64,000 bases of DNA from Solwaraspora sp. WMMD1047. GTDB lineage: Bacteria > Actinomycetota > Actinomycetes > Mycobacteriales > Micromonosporaceae. The notes under the pieces are model-generated. The model was given only the letters and a program-made list of their open reading frames with translations, was not told the DNA's origin and ran no database searches. How positions within the stretch are numbered: the stretch's first letter is position 1; every line of letters starts with the position of its first letter. The DNA lies in assembly GCF_029626155.1 (NCBI RefSeq), contig NZ_JARUBL010000001.1:930001-994000 (forward strand), read 5' to 3'. Of this stretch, positions 8,549 through 17,600 are shown one piece after another. A program made the translations under genes and the position numbers.

Positions 8549-10177
8549 ATGCGCGGGAAAACTTTTAAGGTGGCGGTCGCAGCGACCGCCATCGCCATGT
8601 TTGCCACTGCTTGTAGTGGCGACGACGACTCTTCGGCGCCGGAGGACGCCTCCGGCGGTGAACTCCGCGTCTACGCGTCGGAACCGGCGTTCCTGACGCC
8701 GTCCGGCGGTGACGACGAGCCGTCGATCTATGTGATCCGTCAGCTCTACCGCGGCCTGGTGAAGTACAACGCCGAGTCCGGCGAGGCCGAGAACGACCTG
8801 GCCGAGTCGATCGAGTCGACCGACCAGAAGCTCTGGACCATCAAGGTCAAGGAGGGCTACACCTTCGACAACGGCGAGCCGGTGAACGCCGACGCCTTCA
8901 TCCGGAGCTGGAACTACACCGCGTACGGCCCGAACGCTCAGGGCAACGCGTACTTCATGAAGCGGTTCGCCGGTATCGACGAGGTCACCTCGGAGGACCC
9001 GGACGGCGACGGGCCGGAGGAGGCCCCGGAGCCGGCGGCGAAGGAGCTCTCCGGCCTGAAGAAGGTCGACGACTACACCTTCACCGTCGAGCTGACCGAG
9101 CCGTTCTCCGGCTTCCCGGCGACCATCGGCTACTCGGGCTTCTTCCCGATGGCCGAGGCGTGCCTGGCCAACTTCGAGGCCTGCAACGAGACGCCGATCG
9201 GCAACGGCCCCTACAAGATCGAGGGCAGCTGGCAGCACAACGTCGGCATCACCCTGGTCCGCAGCGACACCTGGGCCGGCGACCCCGGCAAGCCGGACAA
9301 GATCAACTACCGGATCTTCGCCGACGTGGACGCCGGCTACGCCGCCTTCCAGGCCGGTGAGCTGGACGTCATGTACACCCTGCCGCCGGCCCGCTACAAG
9401 GAGGCCGTGCAGCAGTACGGCGACCGCCTCTACGAGGCGCCGGGCGACAGCTTCACCTACGTCGGCATGCCGCTCTACGTGGACGCCTTCAAGGACAAGC
9501 GGATCCGCCAGGCGTTCTCGATGGCGATCGACCGGCAGGCGATCATCGACGCCGTCTTCGACGGCCGGTACACCCCGGCGACCGGCGTGGTCGGCCCGAC
9601 CTTCGACGGTGCCCGCGACAACGCCTGCCAGTACTGCAAGCTGGACGTGGAGCGGGCCAAGGCGCTGCTGGCCGAGGCCGGTGGCTGGCAGGGCGGCACG
9701 CTGACCCTGTGGGCGAACGCCGGTGCCGGTCACGACGCCTGGCTGCAGGCCGTCGGCGACCAGCTCAAGGCCAACCTGGGTATCGAGTACGAACTGAAGG
9801 TCAACCTGCAGTTCCCGGAGTACCTGGAGACCGCCGACAACCGTGAGTTCACCGGTGGCTTCCGCCTCGGTTGGGGTCCGGACTACCCGGTGATGGAGAC
9901 CTACCTCGCGCCGCTGTACGGCACGGGCGGTTCCAGCAACAACACCACCTACACCAACCCGCAGTTCGACGCGCTGATGTCGCAGGGCAACGGGGCCGAG
10001 TCGATCGAGGCCGCGATTCCCTTCTACCAGCAGGCCGAGGACCTGGTCGTGGAGGACCTGCCGGTCATCCCGATGTGGTTCAACAAGATCGGTGCGGTGT
10101 ACAGCGAGAACGTGGACACCTTCGTGTGGAACGCGATCTCGGACGCGGACTACGGTGCGACGTCGCTGAAGCAGTGA
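8549..10177 (+). CDS. Peptide ABC transporter substrate-binding lipoprotein (SBP family 5)
   Basis: Captures peptides outside the membrane and delivers them to the two permeases coded downstream. The N-terminus is a lipoprotein signal (hydrophobic AVAATAIAMFATAC) with the acylated Cys at about residue 22, followed by an acidic linker. The 542-residue length and motifs such as YRGLVKYNAESGE, WTIKVKEGYTFDNGEPV and IRQAFSMAIDRQAI fit the DppA/OppA family. The Shine-Dalgarno is GAGGAG. First gene of a five-gene operon. Peptide, nickel and some sugar transporters share this family; the co-coded OppD and OppF ATPases favour peptides. Confidence 0.92.
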   Translation: MRGKTFKVAVAATAIAMFATACSGDDDSSAPEDASGGELRVYASEPAFLTPSGGDDEPSIYVIRQLYRGLVKYNAESGEAENDLAESIESTDQKLWTIKVKEGYTFDNGEPVNADAFIRSWNYTAYGPNAQGNAYFMKRFAGIDEVTSEDPDGDGPEEAPEPAAKELSGLKKVDDYTFTVELTEPFSGFPATIGYSGFFPMAEACLANFEACNETPIGNGPYKIEGSWQHNVGITLVRSDTWAGDPGKPDKINYRIFADVDAGYAAFQAGELDVMYTLPPARYKEAVQQYGDRLYEAPGDSFTYVGMPLYVDAFKDKRIRQAFSMAIDRQAIIDAVFDGRYTPATGVVGPTFDGARDNACQYCKLDVERAKALLAEAGGWQGGTLTLWANAGAGHDAWLQAVGDQLKANLGIEYELKVNLQFPEYLETADNREFTGGFRLGWGPDYPVMETYLAPLYGTGGSSNNTTYTNPQFDALMSQGNGAESIEAAIPFYQQAEDLVVEDLPVIPMWFNKIGAVYSENVDTFVWNAISDADYGATSLKQ

Positions 10178-10210
10178 CCAGCTTGAGCTAGCTCACCTAG
10201 CCGTAACGTC

Positions 10211-10258
10211 GACGTGGCGGCAGCGGGTTTCCCACAAGGAGCCTGTTGCCGCCACGTC
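10211..10258 (+). other. Intercistronic hairpin after the binding-protein gene
   Basis: A perfect 12-bp inverted repeat (10211-10222 and 10247-10258) flanks a 24-nt loop, 33 nt after the stop of the binding protein and just before the Shine-Dalgarno of the first permease. Such structures often stabilise the upstream message or partly terminate, so that the binding protein is made in excess. Confidence 0.6.
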
Positions 10259-10280
10259 AGCGCCGAGAGGAGTCCCCGCG

Positions 10281-11291
10281 ATGGGGCGCTACATCATCCG
10301 ACGGTTGCTCCAGTTCATCCCGACCGCGCTGGGCACCATGTTCCTGCTGCACTACCTCACCTCCCTGGCGATCCAGTTCTCCGGCAACCCGGTCCGGGCC
10401 CTCTTCGGCGACCGGACCCCGCCCCAGGCGCTGGTCGACGCGATCACCAGGGAACTCGGCTACGACAACCCCTGCCTGGACCAGCGGGGAAACCCCTGCT
10501 TCGGCCTCTTCCTGGAACGCCTGCAGGCGGTCTTCCTGCACTTCGACTTCGGGATCAATCTCCGGCAGCGGCCGGTCACCGACCTGGTCGCCGACGCGAT
10601 CCCGTTCACCATCAAGCTCGTCCTGATCGCGATCATCTTCGAGGCCGTTGTCGGCATCGCCGCCGGTGTCCTGGCCGGCCTGCGCGGTGGCAGCTTCTCG
10701 GACTACCTGGTCAAGATCTCCACGGTCTTCATCATCTCGGTGCCGATCTTCGTGCTCGGCATCGTGATCCGGGAGTACGTCGGGGTGAAGTTCGGCAACG
10801 TTCTTCGTGACCAGGACTGGATACCCGAACTGATCTCCAGTGGCGTGTTCAGTGCCGGGTTCAAGGTCGACTATCCATTCGCCAGCCTGATCATTCCCGG
10901 CATGGTGCTCGGTGCGACCTCACTGGCGACCACCGCCCGGCTGACCCGGACCAGCATCATGGAGAACGTCCGCTCCGACTACGTCCGGACGGCCAAGGCC
11001 AAGGGCCTGGCGCCGAAGCGCGTGATCGGCATCCACACCCTGCGGAATTCGCTGATCCCGGTCATCACCTACCTCGGTGTCGACATCGGCACCCTGATGG
11101 GCGGCGCGGTGGTCACCGAGACGATCTTCAACGTGCCGGGCATCGGGCGGCTGGTCACCCAGGCCGCGCGGACCGGTGAGGCACCGGTGGTGATCGGCGT
11201 GGTCACCATGCTCGCCCTGGTCTTCCTGGTGACAAACCTGCTGGTGGACCTGCTCTACGCCGTACTCGACCCGAGGATCCGCTATGAGTGA
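10281..11291 (+). CDS. Oligopeptide ABC transporter permease, OppB/DppB type
   Basis: Integral membrane subunit of 336 residues. It has the typical N-terminal membrane helix (MGRYIIRRLLQFIPTALG), a large extracytoplasmic loop, then five more helices, and the cytoplasmic EAA loop that contacts the ATPase (VRTAKAKGLAPKRVIGIHTLRN). Shine-Dalgarno GAGAGGAG lies 9 nt before the ATG. The stop overlaps the start of the second permease (ATGAGTGA). Confidence 0.92.
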   Translation: MGRYIIRRLLQFIPTALGTMFLLHYLTSLAIQFSGNPVRALFGDRTPPQALVDAITRELGYDNPCLDQRGNPCFGLFLERLQAVFLHFDFGINLRQRPVTDLVADAIPFTIKLVLIAIIFEAVVGIAAGVLAGLRGGSFSDYLVKISTVFIISVPIFVLGIVIREYVGVKFGNVLRDQDWIPELISSGVFSAGFKVDYPFASLIIPGMVLGATSLATTARLTRTSIMENVRSDYVRTAKAKGLAPKRVIGIHTLRNSLIPVITYLGVDIGTLMGGAVVTETIFNVPGIGRLVTQAARTGEAPVVIGVVTMLALVFLVTNLLVDLLYAVLDPRIRYE

Positions 11292-12219
11292 ACCGAGCAT
11301 CGCCGGCACCGGGGTAGGCGGCCAGCCGGTGCCGCAGGGCCCGGAGGAACCGGCGCCCACCACCGCCCAGGAGCGCAACGCCAGCCTCTGGGCCGACGCC
11401 TGGCGGCAGCTCGTCCGGGACCCGGTCTTCGTGATCGCCTCGCTCTACATCCTGGTGGTCGGGTCGATGGCGGTCGTGCCGTGGCTCTGGACCCGTAAGG
11501 ATCCGGCCGACTGCAACGTCTCCGACTCCCGGATCCCGCCGAACGCCGAGCACCCGTTCGGCACCAACATCCTCGGCTGCGACTACTACGCCTTCAACGT
11601 CTACGGAGCCCGCCCCTCGCTGCAGATCGCGATCTTCGCGACCATCGGCATCATCCTGATCGGCGGCATCGCCGGCCTGCTCGCCGGCTACTACGGCGGC
11701 TGGGTCGACGCGATCATCTCGCGGGTGATGGACATCTTCTTCTCGCTGCCGTTCCTGCTCGGTGCCATCGTCTTCCTGACGGTGATCAAGCGGCAGAACG
11801 TCTGGACGTTGGGGATCGTGCTGATCACGCTCGCCTGGCCGACCATCGCCAGAATCATGCGGAGCAGCGTGATCTCCTCGAAGAACCTCGACTACGTACA
11901 CGCGGCGAAGGCGGTCGGGGCCACCAACGCGCGACTGATGTTCCGGCACATCCTGCCGAACGCGCTCGCGCCGATGCTGGTCTACGCCACCATCACCCTG
12001 GGCAGCTTCGTGGCGGCCGAGGCGACGCTCACCTTCCTCGGCGTCGGTCTGCAGCCGCCGGCCCAGTCCTGGGGTATCGCGATCGCCGCCCACCAGGTCT
12101 ACTTCCTGGAGGACCCCTGGCTGCTGCTCTTCCCCTGCGGCCTGCTGGTCGGCACCGTGCTCTCCTTCATCCTGATCGGCGACGCGCTGCGCGACGCCCT
12201 CGACCCGAAGCTGCGGTGA
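11284..12219 (+). CDS. Oligopeptide ABC transporter permease, OppC/DppC type
   Basis: Second membrane subunit, 311 residues, with a cytoplasmic N-terminal tail of about 50 residues before the first helix (FVIASLYILVVGSMAVVPW). The EAA loop is DYVHAAKAVGATNARLMFRHI. The region DFTFGTD of the family appears as HPFGTNILGCDYYAF. It overlaps the OppB gene by 8 nt and is followed 6 nt later by OppD, so all subunits are translated from one message. Confidence 0.92.
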   Translation: MSEPSIAGTGVGGQPVPQGPEEPAPTTAQERNASLWADAWRQLVRDPVFVIASLYILVVGSMAVVPWLWTRKDPADCNVSDSRIPPNAEHPFGTNILGCDYYAFNVYGARPSLQIAIFATIGIILIGGIAGLLAGYYGGWVDAIISRVMDIFFSLPFLLGAIVFLTVIKRQNVWTLGIVLITLAWPTIARIMRSSVISSKNLDYVHAAKAVGATNARLMFRHILPNALAPMLVYATITLGSFVAAEATLTFLGVGLQPPAQSWGIAIAAHQVYFLEDPWLLLFPCGLLVGTVLSFILIGDALRDALDPKLR

Positions 12220-12225
12220 TGCGCC

Positions 12226-13266
12226 ATGAACACCACTGAGGTGACCGCCAGCATCGACGCACTGCCGGGACTCGACCACAGCGCGCCGCTGCTGGACGTC
12301 AAGGACCTGCAGGTCGAGTTCCGGACCCGCAACGGGATCGCCCGCGCCGTCAACGGGGTCAGCTTCAGCCTGGAGGCGGGGGAGACGCTGGCGATCCTGG
12401 GTGAGTCCGGGTGTGGCAAGAGCGTGACCGCCCAGGCGATCATGGGGATCATCGACTCCCCGCCGGGTTTCATCACCGGGGGGGAGATCCGATACCGGGG
12501 CGTCGACCTGCTCACGCTCCCCGAGGCGCAGCGCCGCAAGGTGCGGGCCAACCGGATTGCGATGATTTTCCAGGACGCCCTCTCGGCGCTGAACCCGGTC
12601 TTCACGGTCGGCTTCCAGCTCTCCGAACTGTTCCGCAAGCACCGGGGAATGTCCCGGTCCGACAGCAAGGCGCGCGCCGTCGAGCTGCTCGACCTGGTCA
12701 AGATCCCGGCCGCCCGGCAGCGGGTGAACGACTTCCCGCACCAGTTCTCGGGCGGCATGCGGCAGCGGGTCATGATCGCCATGGCGCTCGCCCTCGACCC
12801 CGAGGTGCTGGTCGCCGACGAGCCGACCACGGCGCTCGACGTGACGGTCCAGGCCCAGATCATGAGCCTCCTCGCCGAACTGCAGCGGGAACGGAACATG
12901 GGGCTGATCCTGATCACCCACGACATGGGGGTGGTCGCGGACGTCGCCGACCGGATCTCGGTGATGTACGCCGGCCGGGTGGTCGAGGAGGCGCCGGTCG
13001 GCGACATCTACGCCAGCCCGGCCCACCCGTACACCAAGGCCCTGTTGCAGTCGATCCCCCGGATCGACCTCAAGGGGCAGCAGCTCAACGTGATCAAGGG
13101 GCTGCCGCCGGTGCTGACCAGAATTCCGCCGGGCTGCTCGTTCAACCCGCGCTGCGGGTATGCCCAGGATGTCTGCCGGGCGGACCCGGAGCCGCCGCGC
13201 TACCCGGTGGCCCCCGGCCGCGCCTCGGCCTGCCACTTCTGGAAGGAGGTCAAGGGCGATGAGTGA
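12226..13266 (+). CDS. Oligopeptide ABC transporter ATPase, OppD type
   Basis: One of two ATPases that drive the importer. Walker A is GESGCGKS, the signature is FSGGMRQR, Walker B is [12 protein letters not shown], and the H-loop is THDMG. The C-terminal oligopeptide-transporter extension ([14 protein letters not shown]...) contains the cysteine motif [20 protein letters not shown], which in this family can hold an iron-sulfur cluster. Length is 346 residues. The stop overlaps the OppF start in the same ATGAGTGA arrangement used between OppB and OppC. Confidence 0.93.
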   Translation: MNTTEVTASIDALPGLDHSAPLLDVKDLQVEFRTRNGIARAVNGVSFSLEAGETLAILGESGCGKSVTAQAIMGIIDSPPGFITGGEIRYRGVDLLTLPEAQRRKVRANRIAMIFQDALSALNPVFTVGFQLSELFRKHRGMSRSDSKARAVELLDLVKIPAARQRVNDFPHQFSGGMRQRVMIAMALALDPEVLVADEPTTALDVTVQAQIMSLLAELQRERNMGLILITHDMGVVADVADRISVMYAGRVVEEAPVGDIYASPAHPYTKALLQSIPRIDLKGQQLNVIKGLPPVLTRIPPGCSFNPRCGYAQDVCRADPEPPRYPVAPGRASACHFWKEVKGDE

Positions 13267-14269
13267 CTACGTCCTGGAGACCCGGGATCTGGTCAAGCAC
13301 TTCCCGCTGACCCGGGGAATCCTCTTCAAGAAGCAGATCGGCGCGGTCCGCGCGGTGGACGGCATCAGCATCCAGCTCGGCCGGGGTGAGACCCTCGGGG
13401 TGGTCGGCGAGTCCGGCTGCGGCAAGTCCACGCTGGCCAAGTTGCTGGTCGGGCTCGAGAAGCCGACCAGCGGCTCGATCGTGGTGCGCGGCAAGGACAT
13501 CTCCAGGTCCAGCGGGTCCGAGATGCGCAAGTCCCGGCGCAACATCCAGCTCGTCATGCAGGACCCGTATACGTCGCTGAACCCGCGGATGACGGTCGGC
13601 GACATCGTCGGTGAGCCGTTCGACGTCCACCCGGAGGTGGCGCCGCGCGGCGAGCGGCGCGGCCGGGTGCAGGAGCTGATCGAGCTGGTCGGGCTCAACC
13701 CCGACCACATCAACCGCTACCCGCACCAGTTCTCCGGCGGGCAGCGCCAGCGGATCGGGATCGCCCGGGCGCTGGCGCTCAAGCCGGAGATCATCCTCTG
13801 CGACGAGCCGGTCTCCGCGCTCGACGTGTCGATCCAGGCCCAGGTGGTGAACCTGCTGGAGCAGCTCCAGAAGGAGATGGGGCTGTCGTACATCTTCATC
13901 GCGCACGACCTGTCGGTGGTCCGGCACATCGCGGACCGGGTGGCGGTCATGTACCTGGGCAAGGTCGTCGAGATCGGCACCGAGGACGAGATCTACGAGC
14001 GGCCCACCCACCCGTACACCCAGGCGCTGCTCTCCGCCGTGCCGGTCCCCGACCCGAAGCTGCGCGGGTTGCGGGACCAGATCGTCCTGGAGGGGGACGT
14101 GCCGTCGCCGGCCGACCCGCCGTCCGGCTGCCGGTTCCGCACCCGGTGCTGGAAGGCCCAGGACATCTGCGCCGAGCAGGAACCGCCGCTGGTGGTACGG
14201 GACAACTCCGGCCACCCGAGCGCCTGCCACTTCGCCGAGGTACGCGACGTGGTGCACGCGCGGGAGTAG
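13259..14269 (+). CDS. Oligopeptide ABC transporter ATPase, OppF type
   Basis: Second ATPase of the importer: Walker A GESGCGKS, signature FSGGQRQR, Walker [14 protein letters not shown]-loop AHDLS. The C-terminal extension carries [20 protein letters not shown], the same cysteine pattern as OppD. I chose the ATG at 13259, not an upstream in-frame codon, because a strong GGAGG lies 5' of it and the protein then starts at [15 protein letters not shown], as in homologues. 336 residues. Last gene of the operon. Confidence 0.93.
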   Translation: MSDYVLETRDLVKHFPLTRGILFKKQIGAVRAVDGISIQLGRGETLGVVGESGCGKSTLAKLLVGLEKPTSGSIVVRGKDISRSSGSEMRKSRRNIQLVMQDPYTSLNPRMTVGDIVGEPFDVHPEVAPRGERRGRVQELIELVGLNPDHINRYPHQFSGGQRQRIGIARALALKPEIILCDEPVSALDVSIQAQVVNLLEQLQKEMGLSYIFIAHDLSVVRHIADRVAVMYLGKVVEIGTEDEIYERPTHPYTQALLSAVPVPDPKLRGLRDQIVLEGDVPSPADPPSGCRFRTRCWKAQDICAEQEPPLVVRDNSGHPSACHFAEVRDVVHARE

Positions 14270-14281
14270 ACCGGGTAGACG

Positions 14282-14316
14282 CCGGTGGCCGGGCCGCACC
14301 CGGCCGGCGCCACCGG
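14282..14316. terminator. Hairpin directly after oppF
   Basis: Outer arms CCGGTGGC (14282-14289) and GCCACCGG (14309-14316) enclose a second possible stem, GGCCGGG with CCCGGCC. It lies 13 nt after the oppF stop and probably ends the operon. Confidence 0.5.
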
Positions 14317-14340
14317 TGAAAGTAACGCCTCCTCAGTGTT

Positions 14341-14379
14341 CCGGGGCGTCGTCCGTCATCCACGCGGACGGCGCCCCGG
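14341..14379. terminator. Second hairpin between oppF and chorismate mutase
   Basis: A 15-bp stem with one G-T pair (14341-14355 with 14365-14379) and a 9-nt loop lies between the convergent oppF and aroQ genes. It can serve both strands. Confidence 0.65.
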
Positions 14380-14442
14380 ACCGCGTGCCGGGGCTTCCGC
14401 CCCGCCCGGACACCGAGGGCTCGGACGCGGGCGGTCGGCGGC

Positions 14443-14757
14443 TCAGAGCGGTCCGCGACCGGCCCGCAGCAGCAGCAGGGCGAGCTGGGTGCCGTCCACG
14501 CCGAGCGCGGTCCGGAACCGCTCCAGGATCTCCCGCTCCCGGGAGAGCACCAGCCGGGTGCCGCCCGAGGCGATCCGGGTCGCTCCGACCTGCTGGGACA
14601 GGGCGGCCCGCTCCTGCCAGAGGGCGATCAACGCGCCGTCGATCTCGTCGATCCGTTCCCGCATGGCGATGATGCGCTCGGCGGCCTCCGGGGCCTGGGC
14701 GCCGGTCGCGTCACGGTCGGTCGACTCCGCCTGCTGCTCGGCGAGTTCTGTGCTCAT
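14443..14757 (-). CDS. aroQ: Chorismate mutase (AroQ, small actinobacterial type)
   Basis: Converts chorismate to prephenate, the first step towards Phe and Tyr. A 104-residue all-helical protein with RERIDEIDGALIALWQERAALSQQV and LSREREILERFRTAL, as in the short AroQ-delta enzymes such as M. tuberculosis Rv0948c. That family is poorly active alone and is known to be activated by binding DAHP synthase. Its position divergent from pcrA matches Rv0948c/Rv0949. The ATG at 14757 has GGGAG 5' of it. The 160-nt leader holds a Phe/Tyr-rich peptide and a terminator, so expression is probably controlled by attenuation. Confidence 0.92.
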   Translation of the reverse strand: MSTELAEQQAESTDRDATGAQAPEAAERIIAMRERIDEIDGALIALWQERAALSQQVGATRIASGGTRLVLSREREILERFRTALGVDGTQLALLLLRAGRGPL

Positions 14758-14804
14758 CGGTTGCTCCCTGGGGCTCGGGTCCCCGGTGCCCGGATCCCGA
14801 AGCG

Positions 14805-14837
14805 AAAAGCCCCGGGCTCCAGGAGCCCGGGGCTTTT
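14805..14837 (-). terminator. Attenuator terminator before aroQ
   Basis: A nearly perfect palindrome (14805-14819 with 14823-14837, loop of 3) ends in TTTT when read on the minus strand, 14 nt after the leader-peptide stop and 47 nt before the aroQ start. Being symmetric, it can also stop plus-strand read-through towards pcrA. Confidence 0.85.
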
Positions 14838-14851
14838 CGTAGGTCATCTGA

Positions 14852-14920
14852 TCAGGCGCGACCTACGGCTGCCGGACTCCCGGTGCCGTAGTAAAAAAAG
14901 ACCCGCGCCTCGTCGATCAC
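14852..14920 (-). CDS. Phe/Tyr leader peptide of the aroQ attenuator
   Basis: A 22-codon ORF starting at GTG (14920) and ending at TGA (14852-14854), with consecutive Phe-Phe-Tyr-Tyr codons (14888-14899) in its middle (ARVFFYYGTG). The GTG lies 6 nt after a -10 element, so the transcript is probably leaderless. Just after the Tyr codons, one segment can fold into a hairpin (TACGGC pairing with GCCGTA, with CCGG pairs inside), or its GGGAGTCCGG can pair with the 5' arm of the terminator. Those are the alternatives needed for attenuation by charged tRNA-Phe and tRNA-Tyr. Confidence 0.75.
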   Translation of the reverse strand: MIDEARVFFYYGTGSPAAVGRA

Positions 14921-14926
14921 GGCTTG

Positions 14927-14955
14927 AGTATGCCCACCCGAGTCGGCCCGCGCAA
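14927..14955 (-). promoter_or_regulatory. Promoter of the aroQ leader
   Basis: On the minus strand, TTGCGC (14950-14955), a 17-nt spacer and CATACT (14927-14932) precede the leader GTG by 6 nt. Confidence 0.6.
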
Positions 14956-15055
14956 GCGTTCCGCCGGAGAAGGACCCCGCGTCCGGCCGGCAGGACCCGG
15001 CACGCTGTCCCGCCGGCGGGTTGGTGTCCGACCCGGGGCATAGACTCGGAAGGCG

Positions 15056-17590
15056 ATGCATGCCCTCTTCGAAGTCCCGCCGGTGAATCCCCCGCGCGCC
15101 CAGTCCACGCCGCGTTCGCGGCCCCCCGCCGCCGGGGATCCGCAGGCGTTGCTGACCGGGCTGAACGGTCCGCAGCGGGCGGCGGTGACGCACTCCGGCG
15201 CACCGCTGCTGATCGTGGCGGGCGCCGGCTCCGGCAAGACCCGGGTGCTCACCCACCGGATCGCCTACCTGTTGGCGGCGCGGAGTGGCGCGGGGCCCGG
15301 CGACGCGGCGGCCGGCGGCACCGACGGCGGTCCGGCGGAGCCGGTGCATCCCGGGCAGATCCTGGCGATCACCTTCACCAACAAGGCGGCCGGCGAGATG
15401 AAGGACCGGGTGGCCGCCCTGGTCGGCCCGCGGGCCCGGCTGATGTGGGTCTCCACCTTCCACTCCGCCTGCGTCCGCATCCTGCGGGCCGAGCACGAGC
15501 ACGCCGGCCTGAAGTCGACCTTCTCGATCTACGACGCCGACGACTCCCGGCGGCTGATGCAGCTTGTCGCCCGCGAGCTGGACCTGGACCCGAAGCGCTA
15601 CCCGGCGCGCGGGTTGGCTGCGCAGGTCTCCAACCTGAAGAACGAGCTGGTCGACCCGGAGGAGTTCGCCGGCCGGGCGAAGGGACCGAACGAGCGGGCC
15701 GTCGCCGAGGCGTACGCGCTCTACCAGCGGCGGCTGGCCGAGGCGCACGCCCTCGACTTCGACGATCTGATCATGGCGACGGTGCACCTGTTCCAGTCGC
15801 ACCCGCACGTGGCGGAGAACTACCACCGCCGGTTCCGGCACGTGCTCGTCGACGAGTACCAGGACACCAACCACGCGCAGTACACCCTGATCAAGGAGCT
15901 GGTCGGCAGCGGCGCGGACGGCGTACCGCCGGCGGAGCTCTGCGTGGTCGGCGACGCGGACCAGTCGATCTACGCGTTCCGGGGCGCCACGATCCGCAAC
16001 ATCCTCGAGTTCGAGCGGGACTTCACCGACGCCCGCACGATCCTGCTGGAGCAGAACTACCGCTCCACCCAGACCATCCTGAGCGCCGCCAACGCGGTGA
16101 TCGACAACAACACCTCGCGCAAGCCGAAGCGGCTGTGGAGCGAGGAGGGCGCCGGCGAGCAGATCGTCGGCTACGTCGCGGACACCGAGCACGCCGAGGC
16201 CGACTGGGTGGCCCGCGAGATCGACCGGCTCTGCGACGCCGGTGAGACCCGGCCGGGCGAGGTGGCGGTCTTCTACCGCACCAACGCCCAGTCCCGGGTC
16301 TTCGAGGAGGTCTTCATCCGCAGCGGGCTGCCCTACAAGGTGGTCGGCGGGGTGCGCTTCTACGAGCGCAAGGAGGTCCGTGACGCGCTGGCCTACCTGC
16401 GCGCGGTGGTCAACGACGACGACACGGTGAGCATCCGCCGGGTGCTGAACACCCCCCGCCGGGGGATCGGCGACCGGGCCGAGGCGTGCCTGGAGGCACT
16501 GGCGGCCCGGGACCGGATCTCGTTCGGCGCGGCGCTGCGCCGGGCGGCGGGCGCGCCGGGCATCTCCACCCGGGCGGCGAACGCGGTCGCCGACTTCGTC
16601 GCCCTGCTCGACCAGGCCCGCGAGCTGGCCGCCACCGCCCCGCCGGAGGAGGTGCTGGAGGCGGTGCTGCTGCGCTCCGGCTATCTCACCGAGCTGGAGG
16701 AGAGTCTGGACCCGCAGGACGCCGGCCGGGTGGAGAACCTGCAGGAGCTGGTGAGCGTCGCCCGGGAGTACACCGAGCGGGCCGAGGCGCAGGCGCTGGC
16801 CGAGGCCGAGGCGGCCGACGGCGACGACGGCGACGACGGCGAACCTGTCCCCGACCGGGCCGCGACCCTGGCCGGCTTCCTGGAACAGGTGGCGCTGGTC
16901 GCCGACGCCGACCAGATCCCCGAGCCGGCCGGCGACGGCGACGACGACGAGCCCTACCAGGGTGTGGTCACCCTGATGACCCTGCACACCGCGAAGGGCC
17001 TGGAGTTCCCGGTCGTCTTCCTCACCGGCCTGGAGGACGGCGTCTTTCCGCACCTGCGGTCGCTGGGCGACACCCGGGAGCTGGAAGAGGAGCGCCGGCT
17101 GGCGTACGTGGGCATCACCCGGGCCCGCCGGCGCCTCTACCTGTCCCGGGCGGTCACCCGCTCGGCCTGGGGGCAGCCCTCCTACAACCCGCCGTCCCGG
17201 TTCCTGCCGGAGCTGCCGACCGATCTGGTGCGCTGGGAGCGCACCGAGGGGGCGTACACCTCCTGGTCGGGGACCGGTGGCGGGGTGGGTGGCCGCGGCA
17301 GCGCCGCGGACCGCGCGGCCTCCGCGCGCGGTCCGGGCGCCCCCGGTGGTACGCCCAGAGCCGCGCAGCTCGCGCAGCGGCTCGGGGTGGACGGCAGCCG
17401 GTTGACCACCGCGAGCGAGCTGCCCCGGGCGCTGAAGCTCTCGGCCGGCGAACGGGTCAACCACCAGCGGTACGGCCTGGGTCGGGTGCTCGCGGTCGAG
17501 GGGCAGGGCCCCGGCGCCCGGGCGCAGATCGACTTCGGCGACCAGACCCTCTGGCTGGTGCTGCGGCACGCCCCGCTCGACAAGCTCTGA
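15056..17590 (+). CDS. pcrA: ATP-dependent DNA helicase PcrA/UvrD1
   Basis: Superfamily 1A 3'-5' helicase for repair and for clearing replication obstacles. Motifs in order: Q-motif GLNGPQRAAV, Walker A AGAGSGKTR, motif Ia ITFTNKAA, Walker B VDEYQDTN, motif III GDADQSIYAFRGA, motif IV QNYRST, motif V TLHTAKGLEFPVV, motif VI AYVGITRARRRLYLS. The C-terminus (GERVNHQRYGLGRVLAVEG...) is the Tudor-like domain that binds RNA polymerase. Length 844 fits. A Gly/Ala-rich insert near residue 80 and an acidic insert near 580-600 look lineage-specific. A -10-like TAGACT at 15041-15046 gives almost no leader. Confidence 0.95.
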   Translation: MHALFEVPPVNPPRAQSTPRSRPPAAGDPQALLTGLNGPQRAAVTHSGAPLLIVAGAGSGKTRVLTHRIAYLLAARSGAGPGDAAAGGTDGGPAEPVHPGQILAITFTNKAAGEMKDRVAALVGPRARLMWVSTFHSACVRILRAEHEHAGLKSTFSIYDADDSRRLMQLVARELDLDPKRYPARGLAAQVSNLKNELVDPEEFAGRAKGPNERAVAEAYALYQRRLAEAHALDFDDLIMATVHLFQSHPHVAENYHRRFRHVLVDEYQDTNHAQYTLIKELVGSGADGVPPAELCVVGDADQSIYAFRGATIRNILEFERDFTDARTILLEQNYRSTQTILSAANAVIDNNTSRKPKRLWSEEGAGEQIVGYVADTEHAEADWVAREIDRLCDAGETRPGEVAVFYRTNAQSRVFEEVFIRSGLPYKVVGGVRFYERKEVRDALAYLRAVVNDDDTVSIRRVLNTPRRGIGDRAEACLEALAARDRISFGAALRRAAGAPGISTRAANAVADFVALLDQARELAATAPPEEVLEAVLLRSGYLTELEESLDPQDAGRVENLQELVSVAREYTERAEAQALAEAEAADGDDGDDGEPVPDRAATLAGFLEQVALVADADQIPEPAGDGDDDEPYQGVVTLMTLHTAKGLEFPVVFLTGLEDGVFPHLRSLGDTRELEEERRLAYVGITRARRRLYLSRAVTRSAWGQPSYNPPSRFLPELPTDLVRWERTEGAYTSWSGTGGGVGGRGSAADRAASARGPGAPGGTPRAAQLAQRLGVDGSRLTTASELPRALKLSAGERVNHQRYGLGRVLAVEGQGPGARAQIDFGDQTLWLVLRHAPLDKL

Positions 17591-17600
17591 CCGGCGGCGG

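Noticed and set aside
14852-17569. 905-residue minus-strand ORF opposite pcrA
   Set aside because: Antisense shadow of the helicase gene. Only its last 22 codons, past the pcrA start, make a sensible unit: the leader peptide.
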